A stretch of DNA of 64,000 nt from Dyadobacter sp. Lineage in GTDB: Bacteria > Bacteroidota > Bacteroidia > Cytophagales > Spirosomataceae. A program made the translations under genes and the position numbers. The DNA is taken from positions 399,506 through 463,505 of the forward strand of contig NZ_JAGIAS010000006.1 in the NCBI RefSeq assembly GCF_017744695.1. The letters are read 5' to 3'. Below the pieces are notes generated by a model. It ran no database searches. It was not told the DNA's origin and worked only from the letters and a program-made list of their open reading frames with translations. The number at the start of each line of letters is the position of its first letter. Within the stretch, counting starts at the first letter, position 1. Shown piece by piece: positions 34,758 to 42,583 of the stretch.

Positions 34758-36236
34758 ATGAGTACAGAAAACAAACCGAAAGACGTTAATCGCCGGGACT
34801 TTATCCAGAAGACCTCCGCGGCGGCCATTGGAAGTTTCTTCATAGTACCCCGCCACGTGCTGGGGAAAGGATATAAAGCCCCCAGTGACAAGCTGAACAT
34901 CGCCGGTGTCGGTGTGGGTGGAAAAGGTTTTTCTGACACAAACAACGCGTGGAATAAAGGTGCCGAAAATCTGGTGGCACTTTGCGACGTGGACTGGTCA
35001 CAGGCGCAGGTGAAAAAGAATTTCGAACTGCACCCGGATGCAAAGCGGTACAAAGACTTCCGCAAGATGTTCGACGAAATGGATAAGAGCATCGATGCGG
35101 TGACCGTTTCGACAGCGGACCACATGCACGCGATCATCGCGATGGCCGCTATGCAGCGCGGCAAGCACGTGTACGTGCAGAAACCTCTTACCCACGATAT
35201 TTACGAGGCTCGTATGCTTACCGAAGCTGCGCGTAAATACAAAGTGGTAACCCAGATGGGTAACCAGGGTGCTTCTAACCCTGCGCAGAACCAGATGAAG
35301 GAATGGTTTAACAAAGGCCTCATCGGTAACGTCCACGAAGCACACGTATGGACCAACCGTCCCGTGTGGCCGCAAGGTATTCCCGTGCCGACCGGCAAGT
35401 TTGACGTTCCTGCGGACATCGATTGGGAACTGTGGGTAGGCTGCGCTGAATGGGTGGATTACAACCCCGCATGGCACCCGTTCAAATGGAGAGGCTGGTG
35501 GAACTTCGGTACCGGCGCATTGGGCGATATGGGTTGTCACCTGATCGACCCGGCGTTCCGTACACTCGGCCTAGGTTACCCAACGGAAGTAGAATGCTCG
35601 GTAGGCCAGGTGTTCATCAAAGACTGGACTGCGGAGTACATTCCGGAAGGCTGCCCGCCGTCGTCACGTGTTCAATTGAAGTTCCCTGCGAACAAAATCA
35701 ATAAATCGGAAGTGACGCTGACCTGGCACGATGGCGGTCTCCGCCCGTTCCACCCGGATCTGATCCCTGCGAACGACCCGTTGGGCGAGCCTGACAGCAG
35801 CAACGGTGTGCTTTTGATCGGTGAGAAAGGGGTAATGACTTGCGGAACTTATGGTATCGCTCCGAAAGTGTACCTCAAAGACGGCACCAAGCTGGAATAC
35901 AAACAAGGCGATTTCGGTAACAAATACACGACGATGCCGGAATTCGGTCACCACGTGTCATGGGCTGATGCTTGTAAAGCTGGTTTCAACAGCAAAGAGC
36001 ATAAAGCGCTTACTTCATCGTTCGACTATGCAGGTCCTTTGACAGAGACTGTGATCATGGGTAACCTCGGTATCCGCAGCTACAACCTCCGCACCGCGAA
36101 GGCCGACGGCAAAGGATTCGACTACCCAGGCCGCAAGAAACTCTTGTGGGATGGCAAGAATATGAAGGTTACCAACTTCGACGAAGCGAACCAGTTCGTA
36201 CAACGCAAGTACCGCGGCGACTGGAAATTGGCATAA
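34758..36236 (+). CDS. Tat-exported Gfo/Idh/MocA family oxidoreductase
   Basis: This 492-aa protein starts with a twin-arginine-like signal (NRRDFIQKTSAAAIGSFFIVPRHVLG). A Rossmann fold follows (KLNIAGVGVGGKGFSD...NLVALCDVDW), then the hallmark KHVYVQKPLTHDIYEARML with the conserved Lys-Pro of the family, and a C-terminal beta domain (WNFGTGALGDMGCHLIDPAFRTLG). Such proteins carry NAD(P) and act on sugars or glycosides; in Bacteroidota many are periplasmic. Substrate unknown. It is flanked by panD and panC, which read the other way, and followed by a palindromic repeat at 36246. Confidence 0.85.
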   Translation: MSTENKPKDVNRRDFIQKTSAAAIGSFFIVPRHVLGKGYKAPSDKLNIAGVGVGGKGFSDTNNAWNKGAENLVALCDVDWSQAQVKKNFELHPDAKRYKDFRKMFDEMDKSIDAVTVSTADHMHAIIAMAAMQRGKHVYVQKPLTHDIYEARMLTEAARKYKVVTQMGNQGASNPAQNQMKEWFNKGLIGNVHEAHVWTNRPVWPQGIPVPTGKFDVPADIDWELWVGCAEWVDYNPAWHPFKWRGWWNFGTGALGDMGCHLIDPAFRTLGLGYPTEVECSVGQVFIKDWTAEYIPEGCPPSSRVQLKFPANKINKSEVTLTWHDGGLRPFHPDLIPANDPLGEPDSSNGVLLIGEKGVMTCGTYGIAPKVYLKDGTKLEYKQGDFGNKYTTMPEFGHHVSWADACKAGFNSKEHKALTSSFDYAGPLTETVIMGNLGIRSYNLRTAKADGKGFDYPGRKKLLWDGKNMKVTNFDEANQFVQRKYRGDWKLA

Positions 36237-36245
36237 TTGTTGTTG

Positions 36246-36322
36246 TCACGCTGAGCGGACGGCCCCGTCTGGCGGTCGAAGCGCGGTACTGCAAGCGCGC
36301 TTCGACTCCGCTCAGCGTGACA
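36246..36322. repeat. Palindromic GTCACGCTGAGCGG dispersed repeat, copy 1
   Basis: GTCACGCTGAGCGGA at the left end is mirrored by CCGCTCAGCGTGAC at the right end, with CGGTCGAAGCGCG/CGCGCTTCGACT inside. It lies 10 bp after the oxidoreductase stop and before the convergent panC stop. Copies are at 46669 and 62654. It probably acts as a bidirectional terminator. Confidence 0.8.
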
Positions 36323-36365
36323 CTACTAATGACACTCCTAAAAAGATTCAGAACGACATTCTCCG

Positions 36366-37208
36366 TTAGAATATGATATTGTCGATCAGCCTTACGGGGC
36401 CGAGGAAAGCCGCTACACAGATCGCATTGGAACCCGCCGGACCTATTTTTTCAATGGAAAGCAGGGTTTTGAGATTAATAACTTCAAAATAGTCGAGCGT
36501 GAACTCTTTAATCTTCTCAAATTCACTTTTTGCCCGGCTAATCACCTCGTTTACTTGTTCACCCGCACGCAGGTGCTCGCCCGCGCTCGCGAGGATGCGG
36601 TAGATATGCGGCGCGATTGCACGCTCAGTTGCGTTTAAGCGCGTATTACGCGAGGACATGGCCAGTCCGTCCGTTTCGCGCACGGTAGGGCATATGACCA
36701 GCTCCAATCCGAATGCCAGATCGCTCACCAGCTGCCGTACGACCGATACCTGCTGCAAATCCTTCTGTCCGAAATAGGCACGATGCGGCCTTACGATGTT
36801 GAACAGCTTCGAAACGACAATGCCGACGCCGTTGAAATGTCCGGGCCGTGACGCACCTTCCATCACCGTTTCCAGCGCACCGAAGTTCATTTTGAGCACC
36901 GGTTGTTCGGGATACATTTCTTCTACCGATGGCGCGAACACCGCCGAGCAGCCCGCGTCTTCGAGCATGGTACGGTCCGCTTCAAACGTTCTCGGGTATT
37001 TGGCCAGATCCTCGGGGTTATTGAACTGGGTCGGGTTTACAAATACGCTGCAAACGACGATATCATTGTCCTTTTTCGCGGCTTCGATCAGCGAAATGTG
37101 GCCGTTGTGAAGGGCTCCCATGGTGGGCACGAGGCCTATGGTTTTCTGCTGTAAAAGTGGCTGATCCAGGTATTGGCGGAGGCTTTTGACCGAAGTGAAT
37201 ACTTCCAT
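36366..37208 (-). CDS. panC: Pantothenate synthetase
   Basis: This 280-aa enzyme has the PanC signature GLVPTMGALHNGHISLIEAAK near residue 25 (HNGH nucleotidyl-transfer motif), CSVFVNPTQFNNPEDLAKYPRTFEAD, RPGHFNGVGIVVSKLFNIVRPHRAYFGQKDLQQ, and TVRETDGLAMSSRNTRL. It joins pantoate and beta-alanine with ATP. It is divergent from the GT5 gene across a 206-bp promoter region. Confidence 0.96.
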   Translation of the reverse strand: MEVFTSVKSLRQYLDQPLLQQKTIGLVPTMGALHNGHISLIEAAKKDNDIVVCSVFVNPTQFNNPEDLAKYPRTFEADRTMLEDAGCSAVFAPSVEEMYPEQPVLKMNFGALETVMEGASRPGHFNGVGIVVSKLFNIVRPHRAYFGQKDLQQVSVVRQLVSDLAFGLELVICPTVRETDGLAMSSRNTRLNATERAIAPHIYRILASAGEHLRAGEQVNEVISRAKSEFEKIKEFTLDYFEVINLKTLLSIEKIGPAGSNAICVAAFLGPVRLIDNIIF

Positions 37209-37349
37209 GTAAAATTCGAAAACTGAGGGAGTAACCTGCGGGCTACGGTGGCTTTTTTAGAATAGCACAATTCGTAAAGCAGATTATGGAAACATCAGGA
37301 CAGGGAAATCCCAAACTGGGCGCAATATGACAATTAGTTTGGAATATCT

Positions 37350-37381
37350 TTTGAAATTGCCATTTTTTTTGTATAATTTTG
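37350..37381 (+). promoter_or_regulatory. Predicted promoter of the GT5 glycogen-synthase-like gene
   Basis: TTTG (37350-37353), a 20-nt spacer and TAATTTTG (37374-37381) match the Bacteroidota -33/-7 consensus exactly, 34 bp before the ATG at 37415. Confidence 0.7.
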
Positions 37382-37414
37382 CAAAACTTTTTTTCACAAA
37401 CTGCTAAAAGATCT

Positions 37415-38221
37415 ATGGAGAAACTACGAATTTTGTATGTAGCCAGTGAAATCAATCCCTTCCTCCAAACAACCGATGTTGCCGACTACGTGAGAAAACT
37501 ACCTCAGGCAATGCAGGAAAAAGGGGCAGAGATCCGGATACTCGTTCCGCGTTTCGGGTTGATCAACGAACGCAAAAACAGGCTTCATGAAGTAGTTCGA
37601 CTGTCAGGAATCAATATTACCGTAGGAGATGAAGAAAAGCCGCTAATCATTAAAGTAGCTTCGATTCCCAATGCGAAGTTGCAGGTCTATTTTATAGATA
37701 ACGACGATTACTTCCATCGCAAATCCGTTTTCTTCGATAAGGAAAACAATTTCTTCGATGACAACGACGAACGTGCGATCTTCTTTTGCAAGGGTGTTTT
37801 GGAAACAGTTAAGAAACTGGGATGGGCCCCGGATGTGGTGCACTGTAATGACTGGATGACGGCTCTGATTCCATTGTACCTCAAAACCACTTACCGTAAC
37901 GATCCGATGTTTAAGGACACGAAAAGTGTGTTTACCGTACACAACAATGCATTTGACTACAAATTCGATGCGGATTTGCAGAGCAAAGCCAAAGCCATGG
38001 ACGTGAGTGACGAAGCGCTGGCGCATTTGCATTCTGCCGATTTCGAAGGTTTTGTCAAAATCGGATGTGCTTATGCCGACGCGGTGCTGAAAGCCGAAGA
38101 GCATTGCAGCGCGAGCCTCAACGAAATTTTCAACAATGCGCCGAAACGCGTGCAGCTCGACGAGCAGGATGAGAATTTCTCAGAGTCTTACTACAATCTC
38201 TACAACGATCTGGTAAGCTAA
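37415..38221 (+). CDS. Glycogen/starch synthase N-terminal (GT5) domain protein
   Basis: The ATG at 37415 (MEKLRILYVASEINPFLQT) gives 268 aa. The fold is the starch-synthase catalytic (N-terminal Rossmann) domain: ASEINPFLQTTDVADYVRKLPQAM in place of the usual K-x-G-G-L, RILVPRFGLI, and PDVVHCNDWMTALIPLYLKTTY. The C-terminal GT-B domain that binds the nucleotide sugar is absent and the stop is genuine, so this is about half of a normal GlgA. The K-x-GG loop that binds ADP-glucose reads TTDVADY, which argues against activity. It may be regulatory; it is not a fresh truncation since the end is a clean acidic tail. Confidence 0.8.
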   Translation: MEKLRILYVASEINPFLQTTDVADYVRKLPQAMQEKGAEIRILVPRFGLINERKNRLHEVVRLSGINITVGDEEKPLIIKVASIPNAKLQVYFIDNDDYFHRKSVFFDKENNFFDDNDERAIFFCKGVLETVKKLGWAPDVVHCNDWMTALIPLYLKTTYRNDPMFKDTKSVFTVHNNAFDYKFDADLQSKAKAMDVSDEALAHLHSADFEGFVKIGCAYADAVLKAEEHCSASLNEIFNNAPKRVQLDEQDENFSESYYNLYNDLVS

Positions 38222-38242
38222 CAGATAGATTTCACAGGGCAG

Positions 38243-38277
38243 AAAAGCCGGCGATTCCAGGAGTCGCCGGCTTTTTT
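38243..38277 (+). terminator. Terminator of the GT5 gene
   Basis: AAAAGCCGGCGA (38243-38254) pairs with TCGCCGGCTTTT (38264-38275), ending in a T run: a strong intrinsic terminator on the + strand. Confidence 0.9.
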
Positions 38278-38428
38278 GTGTTTTTCAGGAATGTTTCGTG
38301 TGTTCGAGCACTGTCGGTAAATTGGATATTTTTTAGTATTTAATTAAAAATTAGCTTGCTAACGACCGCTGTTTGCCATTTATTTGCCTCGTCTAGGGCA
38401 TACACAAAAATTAAAATATTTTAAGAAT

Positions 38429-40267
38429 ATGTGCGGAATTGTGGCTTATGTTGGAAACAGGGAGGCATATCCTTTGATTTTAAAAGGGCTGAAACGTCTG
38501 GAATATCGCGGCTATGATAGCTCCGGGATCGCGCTGCTGGAAAACGGTGAATTGAATATTTACAAGAAGAAAGGGAAAGTGTCGGATCTCGAATCGGAGC
38601 TGAACGGAAAGCAGCTTCCGGCTACGATCGGCATCGGCCACACCCGCTGGGCCACGCACGGTGAACCCAACGACGTAAATGCCCACCCGCATTATTCGAA
38701 CAACCGCCGGTTGGCAATCATCCACAACGGCATTATCGAAAACTATGCGGCGATCAAGCAGAATCTGATCGGCAAAGGCCACAAATTCCTGAGCGATACC
38801 GATACCGAAGTCCTGATTCATTTCATCGAGGACGTTCAGAAGGAAACAGGTGCCACGCTCGAAACAGCCGTACGGCTGGCCTTGAAAGAGGTGGTAGGCG
38901 CGTACGCGATCGTAGTAATATCACTCGATCATCCGGGGCAACTCGTTGCAGCCCGTAAAGGCAGCCCGCTGGTGATAGGTGTTGGGGAAAATGAATATTT
39001 CCTCGCCTCCGACGCCACGCCTATCGTGGAATACACTAAAGACGTGGTTTACCTCGACGACTATGAAGTGGCGATAATCAATGAAGGCAAGCTCAGCATT
39101 CAGAATCTCGACAGCACGGAAACCATCCCCTATATTCAGAAACTTGAAATGGAGCTCGAAACCATCGAAAAGGGTGGTTACGACCATTTCATGATTAAGG
39201 AAATTTTTGAACAACCCCGCTCCATTGCCGACTCCATGCGCGGACGCCTGCGGGCGCACGATGCGCACTTGCAACTCGGCGGCCTGAACGAGTACCTCGA
39301 TAAACTGGCACAATCCGACCGCGTGGTAATTGTCGGCTGCGGGACGTCGTGGCATGCCGGCCTCGTTGCAGAGTACATGTTCGAAGAGCTGGCGCGGATC
39401 AATGTGGAGGTGGAATATGCATCCGAGTTCCGCTACCGGAATCCGGTGATCAAGGAAAACGACATTGTCATAGTCATTTCGCAATCGGGTGAAACGGCGG
39501 ATACCCTGGCGGCGATTGAACTTGCGAAATCGAAGGGCGCGACGATTTTCGGCGTTTGCAACGTGGTGGGCTCGTCTATCGCCCGCGCTACGCATGCAGG
39601 TGCCTATACACACGCAGGTCCGGAGATCGGCGTGGCCAGTACGAAAGCATTCACTGCCCAGGTGACGGTGCTCACGCTGATGGCGATCGCGGTAGCGAAG
39701 CGCAAAGGAACCATTTCGGAAGAAACCTACCGCAGGCTGCTGGTTGAACTGGAAACGATCCCGTCAAAGGTGGAAAAGGTGTTCGAGAATGCGGCCAAAA
39801 TCAAGGAGATCGCATTCATATTCACCTATGCGCGCAATTTTATTTACCTCGGTCGGGGTTTCAATTTCCCCGTCGCACTGGAAGGTGCATTGAAACTCAA
39901 AGAGATTTCCTATATCCACGCCGAAGGCTATCCGGCGGCCGAGATGAAGCACGGCCCGATCGCATTGATCGACGAGGATATGCCGGTGGTGTTCCTGGCC
40001 ACCAAAGACAGTTCGTACGAGAAGATCGTCTCGAACATCCAGGAAGTGAAGGCCCGTAAAGGCCGCGTGATCGCGATCGTGACAGAGGGTGACACGTTGA
40101 TCCCAGGCATGGTCGATTTTGTGATCGAGGTGCCTGATACCCATGAAATTCTGACGCCGCTTGTTTCCGTGATCCCGCTGCAACTGCTATCGTACTACAT
40201 TGCAGTGATGCGGGGCCGGAATGTAGATCAACCAAGAAATCTTGCCAAATCTGTTACTGTCGAGTAA
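38429..40267 (+). CDS. glmS: Glutamine-fructose-6-phosphate aminotransferase (isomerizing)
   Basis: The ATG at 38429 puts Cys at residue 2 (MCGIVAYVGN), the nucleophile of the glutaminase domain; the longer frame is not usable. At 612 aa it has the usual two parts: GATase (YRGYDSSGIAL, HTRWATHGEPND) and two SIS domains (VGCGTSWHAGLVAEYMFEE, VISQSGETADTLAAIELAK, ASTKAFTAQV, HAEGYPAAEMKHGPIALIDE) with C-terminal DQPRNLAKSVTVE. It starts UDP-GlcNAc synthesis for peptidoglycan and LPS. No ribozyme-like leader is evident. Confidence 0.97.
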   Translation: MCGIVAYVGNREAYPLILKGLKRLEYRGYDSSGIALLENGELNIYKKKGKVSDLESELNGKQLPATIGIGHTRWATHGEPNDVNAHPHYSNNRRLAIIHNGIIENYAAIKQNLIGKGHKFLSDTDTEVLIHFIEDVQKETGATLETAVRLALKEVVGAYAIVVISLDHPGQLVAARKGSPLVIGVGENEYFLASDATPIVEYTKDVVYLDDYEVAIINEGKLSIQNLDSTETIPYIQKLEMELETIEKGGYDHFMIKEIFEQPRSIADSMRGRLRAHDAHLQLGGLNEYLDKLAQSDRVVIVGCGTSWHAGLVAEYMFEELARINVEVEYASEFRYRNPVIKENDIVIVISQSGETADTLAAIELAKSKGATIFGVCNVVGSSIARATHAGAYTHAGPEIGVASTKAFTAQVTVLTLMAIAVAKRKGTISEETYRRLLVELETIPSKVEKVFENAAKIKEIAFIFTYARNFIYLGRGFNFPVALEGALKLKEISYIHAEGYPAAEMKHGPIALIDEDMPVVFLATKDSSYEKIVSNIQEVKARKGRVIAIVTEGDTLIPGMVDFVIEVPDTHEILTPLVSVIPLQLLSYYIAVMRGRNVDQPRNLAKSVTVE

Positions 40268-40285
40268 CGGAAGAGGGGGCCGGAG

Positions 40286-40318
40286 AGCGAGACTGTCATC
40301 GACGGTTTCGCTTTTTTG
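40286..40318 (+). terminator. Terminator after glmS
   Basis: AGCGAGACTGTC (40286-40297) and GACGGTTTCGCT (40301-40312) pair with two G-T wobbles around a 3-nt loop, followed by TTTTTT. Confidence 0.8.
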
Positions 40319-40395
40319 TTTTCAGGCGTTGGGATGAAAATAATGTTTCCCGGTTTTCGTTAGTTTTGCGCATGTTTGCCAACGGGACCTATTAT

Positions 40396-40989
40396 ATGTA
40401 CAAATTCATTTTCGCTATCTTCCTGCCTGTATCACTGCTTTTTATCTCAGGTTGCAAAAAAGAAGGAGAACAAACCTACGTCCCGAAACCCAAAGGTTAT
40501 AACCGCATCGACCTGCCCAAACACAGCTACCGCCAGCTGGCCGAGGCGCATCCCTACACCTTTGAATACTCCAAATATGCGGTAGTGGAGCCGGACACGT
40601 TCAAAACGGCGGGAAAGGACTGGATTTTTATCAGTTATCCGCAGTTTAAGGCCAATATCCAGATTACCTACAAATCGCTTAACAACGATCCTGCATTGCT
40701 GAAGGCTTTTATCGATGACAGCTACAAGCTCGCCAGCAAGCACCAGATCAGGGCGTCGTCCATCCAGGAACAGCGCGTTTTGGGCAAGACAGGACGTACG
40801 GCTATGCTGTTTAAAATTGAAGGCGACGTGCCGAGCCCGTACCAGTTTTACACGACCGACAGTACCGGGCATTTTCTAAGAGGTGCCATTTATTTTCCAA
40901 CAGCTACGAAAAACGACTCGCTGGCACCTGTAATCGATTATTTGCAGGCCGATATGTTGCAATTGCTCAACACATTGGAGTGGCGATAA
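40396..40989 (+). CDS. gldD: Gliding motility lipoprotein GldD
   Basis: The ATG at 40396 starts the lipoprotein signal MYKFIFAIFLPVSLLFISGC (Cys 20), giving 197 aa. The body matches GldD: YVPKPKGYNRIDLPKHSYRQL near the N-terminus, FEYSKYAVVEP, and LRGAIYFPTATKNDSLAPVIDYLQADMLQLLNTLEW. In Flavobacterium GldD is needed for gliding and T9SS function in the outer membrane/periplasm. No other gld gene is adjacent; the window's other T9SS parts (C25 peptidases, PorZ) are 15-25 kb away. Confidence 0.9.
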   Translation: MYKFIFAIFLPVSLLFISGCKKEGEQTYVPKPKGYNRIDLPKHSYRQLAEAHPYTFEYSKYAVVEPDTFKTAGKDWIFISYPQFKANIQITYKSLNNDPALLKAFIDDSYKLASKHQIRASSIQEQRVLGKTGRTAMLFKIEGDVPSPYQFYTTDSTGHFLRGAIYFPTATKNDSLAPVIDYLQADMLQLLNTLEWR

Positions 40990-41065
40990 TATTACCCGTT
41001 GGTTGTTGCGGCGGAAATCGTAAGGACGTATCTTTGAAAGTTAACACCTCAACAACGACCTCGAT

Positions 41066-41773
41066 ATGGCCCGGAAACAGCCCAAAAACCAACTCCTTCT
41101 TGATTACTCCGTCCGCGGTAACCGCATTGTCCTCCATTTGGGCCAGGTAGAAAGCCAGCGGATTGCGGACCATCTCTTCGAAGGTTTGGTGAATGGCGAC
41201 TGGATGATCGAACCGGCTGGTGAGGTGGCCGATATTTCCTACGCGCAGGATATCGTGCATCAGATCGGGCACAAGCTGCCGTATCCCGACGGTATCAAAA
41301 TCGCGCAACTGCATAACGTAGATCCGCTTTTTAAAGGATTTTCAGCCATTTATCACCAGAAAGGATGGGTATTCGTAAATGCAGCTTCGGATATCAACGA
41401 ACGCAATTACCACATCCATTTGCTTACCGTTTCGCTGGGTTTGCATACTATTTATGCCAACACGGCCTCGCTCGCGGCACGTTCGGAGCAACTTATTTTT
41501 GAAGCATTATTGCCTTTTGAAGAAGTGGAAAGCTTTTTCAGGAATGACATTTCCAAAATCCCGGAATTCCTGGCGTCGGATATTGCCAACTTTTTCAAGG
41601 TACCTTTTCCAATGGTACTAAAAAGGGCGTTGAATCTGAAAATCATCTCGGACGATCAGTACCGCAGCTTTATGACCGTCAACCCGAGCGCTGCTGCCAA
41701 GCCACGGGAGCTGTTCTTTTCAAAAGACGGCAGCATCGATGACCTGGAAGCACAGCTTTTTTCGGGAGAATAA
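41066..41773 (+). CDS. Protein resembling an IrrE/ImmA domain without HExxH
   Basis: This 235-aa protein is of no certain family. Its C-terminal part, RSEQLIFEALLPFEEVESFF and FLASDIANFFKVPFPMVLKRALNLKIIS, resembles the end of ImmA/IrrE (M78) metallopeptidases, in which an Ala-rich helix and a VS-x2-RL-type segment follow the active site. The zinc motif HExxH is missing; the matching place reads HLLTVSLGLHTIYA. If related, it has lost catalysis. No signal peptide; it is cytoplasmic. It stands alone between gldD (76 bp upstream) and the convergent SDR gene. Confidence 0.5.
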   Translation: MARKQPKNQLLLDYSVRGNRIVLHLGQVESQRIADHLFEGLVNGDWMIEPAGEVADISYAQDIVHQIGHKLPYPDGIKIAQLHNVDPLFKGFSAIYHQKGWVFVNAASDINERNYHIHLLTVSLGLHTIYANTASLAARSEQLIFEALLPFEEVESFFRNDISKIPEFLASDIANFFKVPFPMVLKRALNLKIISDDQYRSFMTVNPSAAAKPRELFFSKDGSIDDLEAQLFSGE

Positions 41774-41775
41774 TC

Positions 41776-42573
41776 CTAGTTTTTTTTGACATTCATATTA
41801 CTCAGATCGGGCAGAGGGCTCACGGATGTCCAGCCGCCGTCGACGATCAGGCTTTGCCCTGTGATATGCCCTGAATGCGGCGACAACAGGAACAATGCGG
41901 CATTGGCAATGTCTTCACAAATGGCTGGCCTGCCCATCGGTGTGATCGCCGACCAGGTTTTAGGGTAAGTTGGATCTTCGGCCAACGTACGTTCGGTCAA
42001 AGTAGCTCCCGGTGCCACGGTATTGATGGTAATGCCGTGCGGGGAAAGTTCGAGCACGAGGTTTTTGGCCAGCATTTCCAGTCCCGCCTTAGTCATCGCA
42101 TAGGCGCCGAGGAACTGGTGCGCCTGATGACCCACTACCGACGACATCAGCAATATCCTGCCACCTGATTTTTGCTTTCGCATTTGTTTCGCGGCCGCCT
42201 GCGTGAGCAGGAAGGAACCCATTAAATTCACTTCGAGCACTTTCCGCAGGTTTTCGACAGGATATTCAAAGAAATCGCCGAACAGGGTAATACCTGCATT
42301 GCACACGGTCAATGTGAGTTTGCCGAAGCATTTCACGGCCTCGTCGACCATTGCATCGATGGTTTCGGGCAGGGAGGCGTCGCCCGCAAAAGCGACGCAT
42401 TCTCCCTCCTTATTCCGTATTTTCTTGGCTGCCTCGGCGGCGAGTGCCTTATTGGTATCGTTCAGGATAACCCCGGCGCCCTGACAGGCCAGCTGTTTGG
42501 CTATCTCGAAACCGATACCCTGCCCTGCTCCGGTGACGATGGCGACGTGGTTATCAAAAAGTTGACTGCTCAT
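41776..42573 (-). CDS. Short-chain dehydrogenase/reductase
   Basis: This 265-aa SDR has the NAD(P) loop TGAGQGIGFEIAK, NAGITLFGDF, Ser in LLMSSVVGHQ, the catalytic Tyr-Lys in AYAMTKAGLEM, and the C-terminal SGHITGQSLIVDGGW. It starts 10 bp after the ilvD/edd gene, so the two are probably one operon; sugar-acid or sugar oxidation is the likely job in that context. Substrate not determinable. Confidence 0.9.
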   Translation of the reverse strand: MSSQLFDNHVAIVTGAGQGIGFEIAKQLACQGAGVILNDTNKALAAEAAKKIRNKEGECVAFAGDASLPETIDAMVDEAVKCFGKLTLTVCNAGITLFGDFFEYPVENLRKVLEVNLMGSFLLTQAAAKQMRKQKSGGRILLMSSVVGHQAHQFLGAYAMTKAGLEMLAKNLVLELSPHGITINTVAPGATLTERTLAEDPTYPKTWSAITPMGRPAICEDIANAALFLLSPHSGHITGQSLIVDGGWTSVSPLPDLSNMNVKKN

Positions 42574-42583
42574 TGTAATGCTG

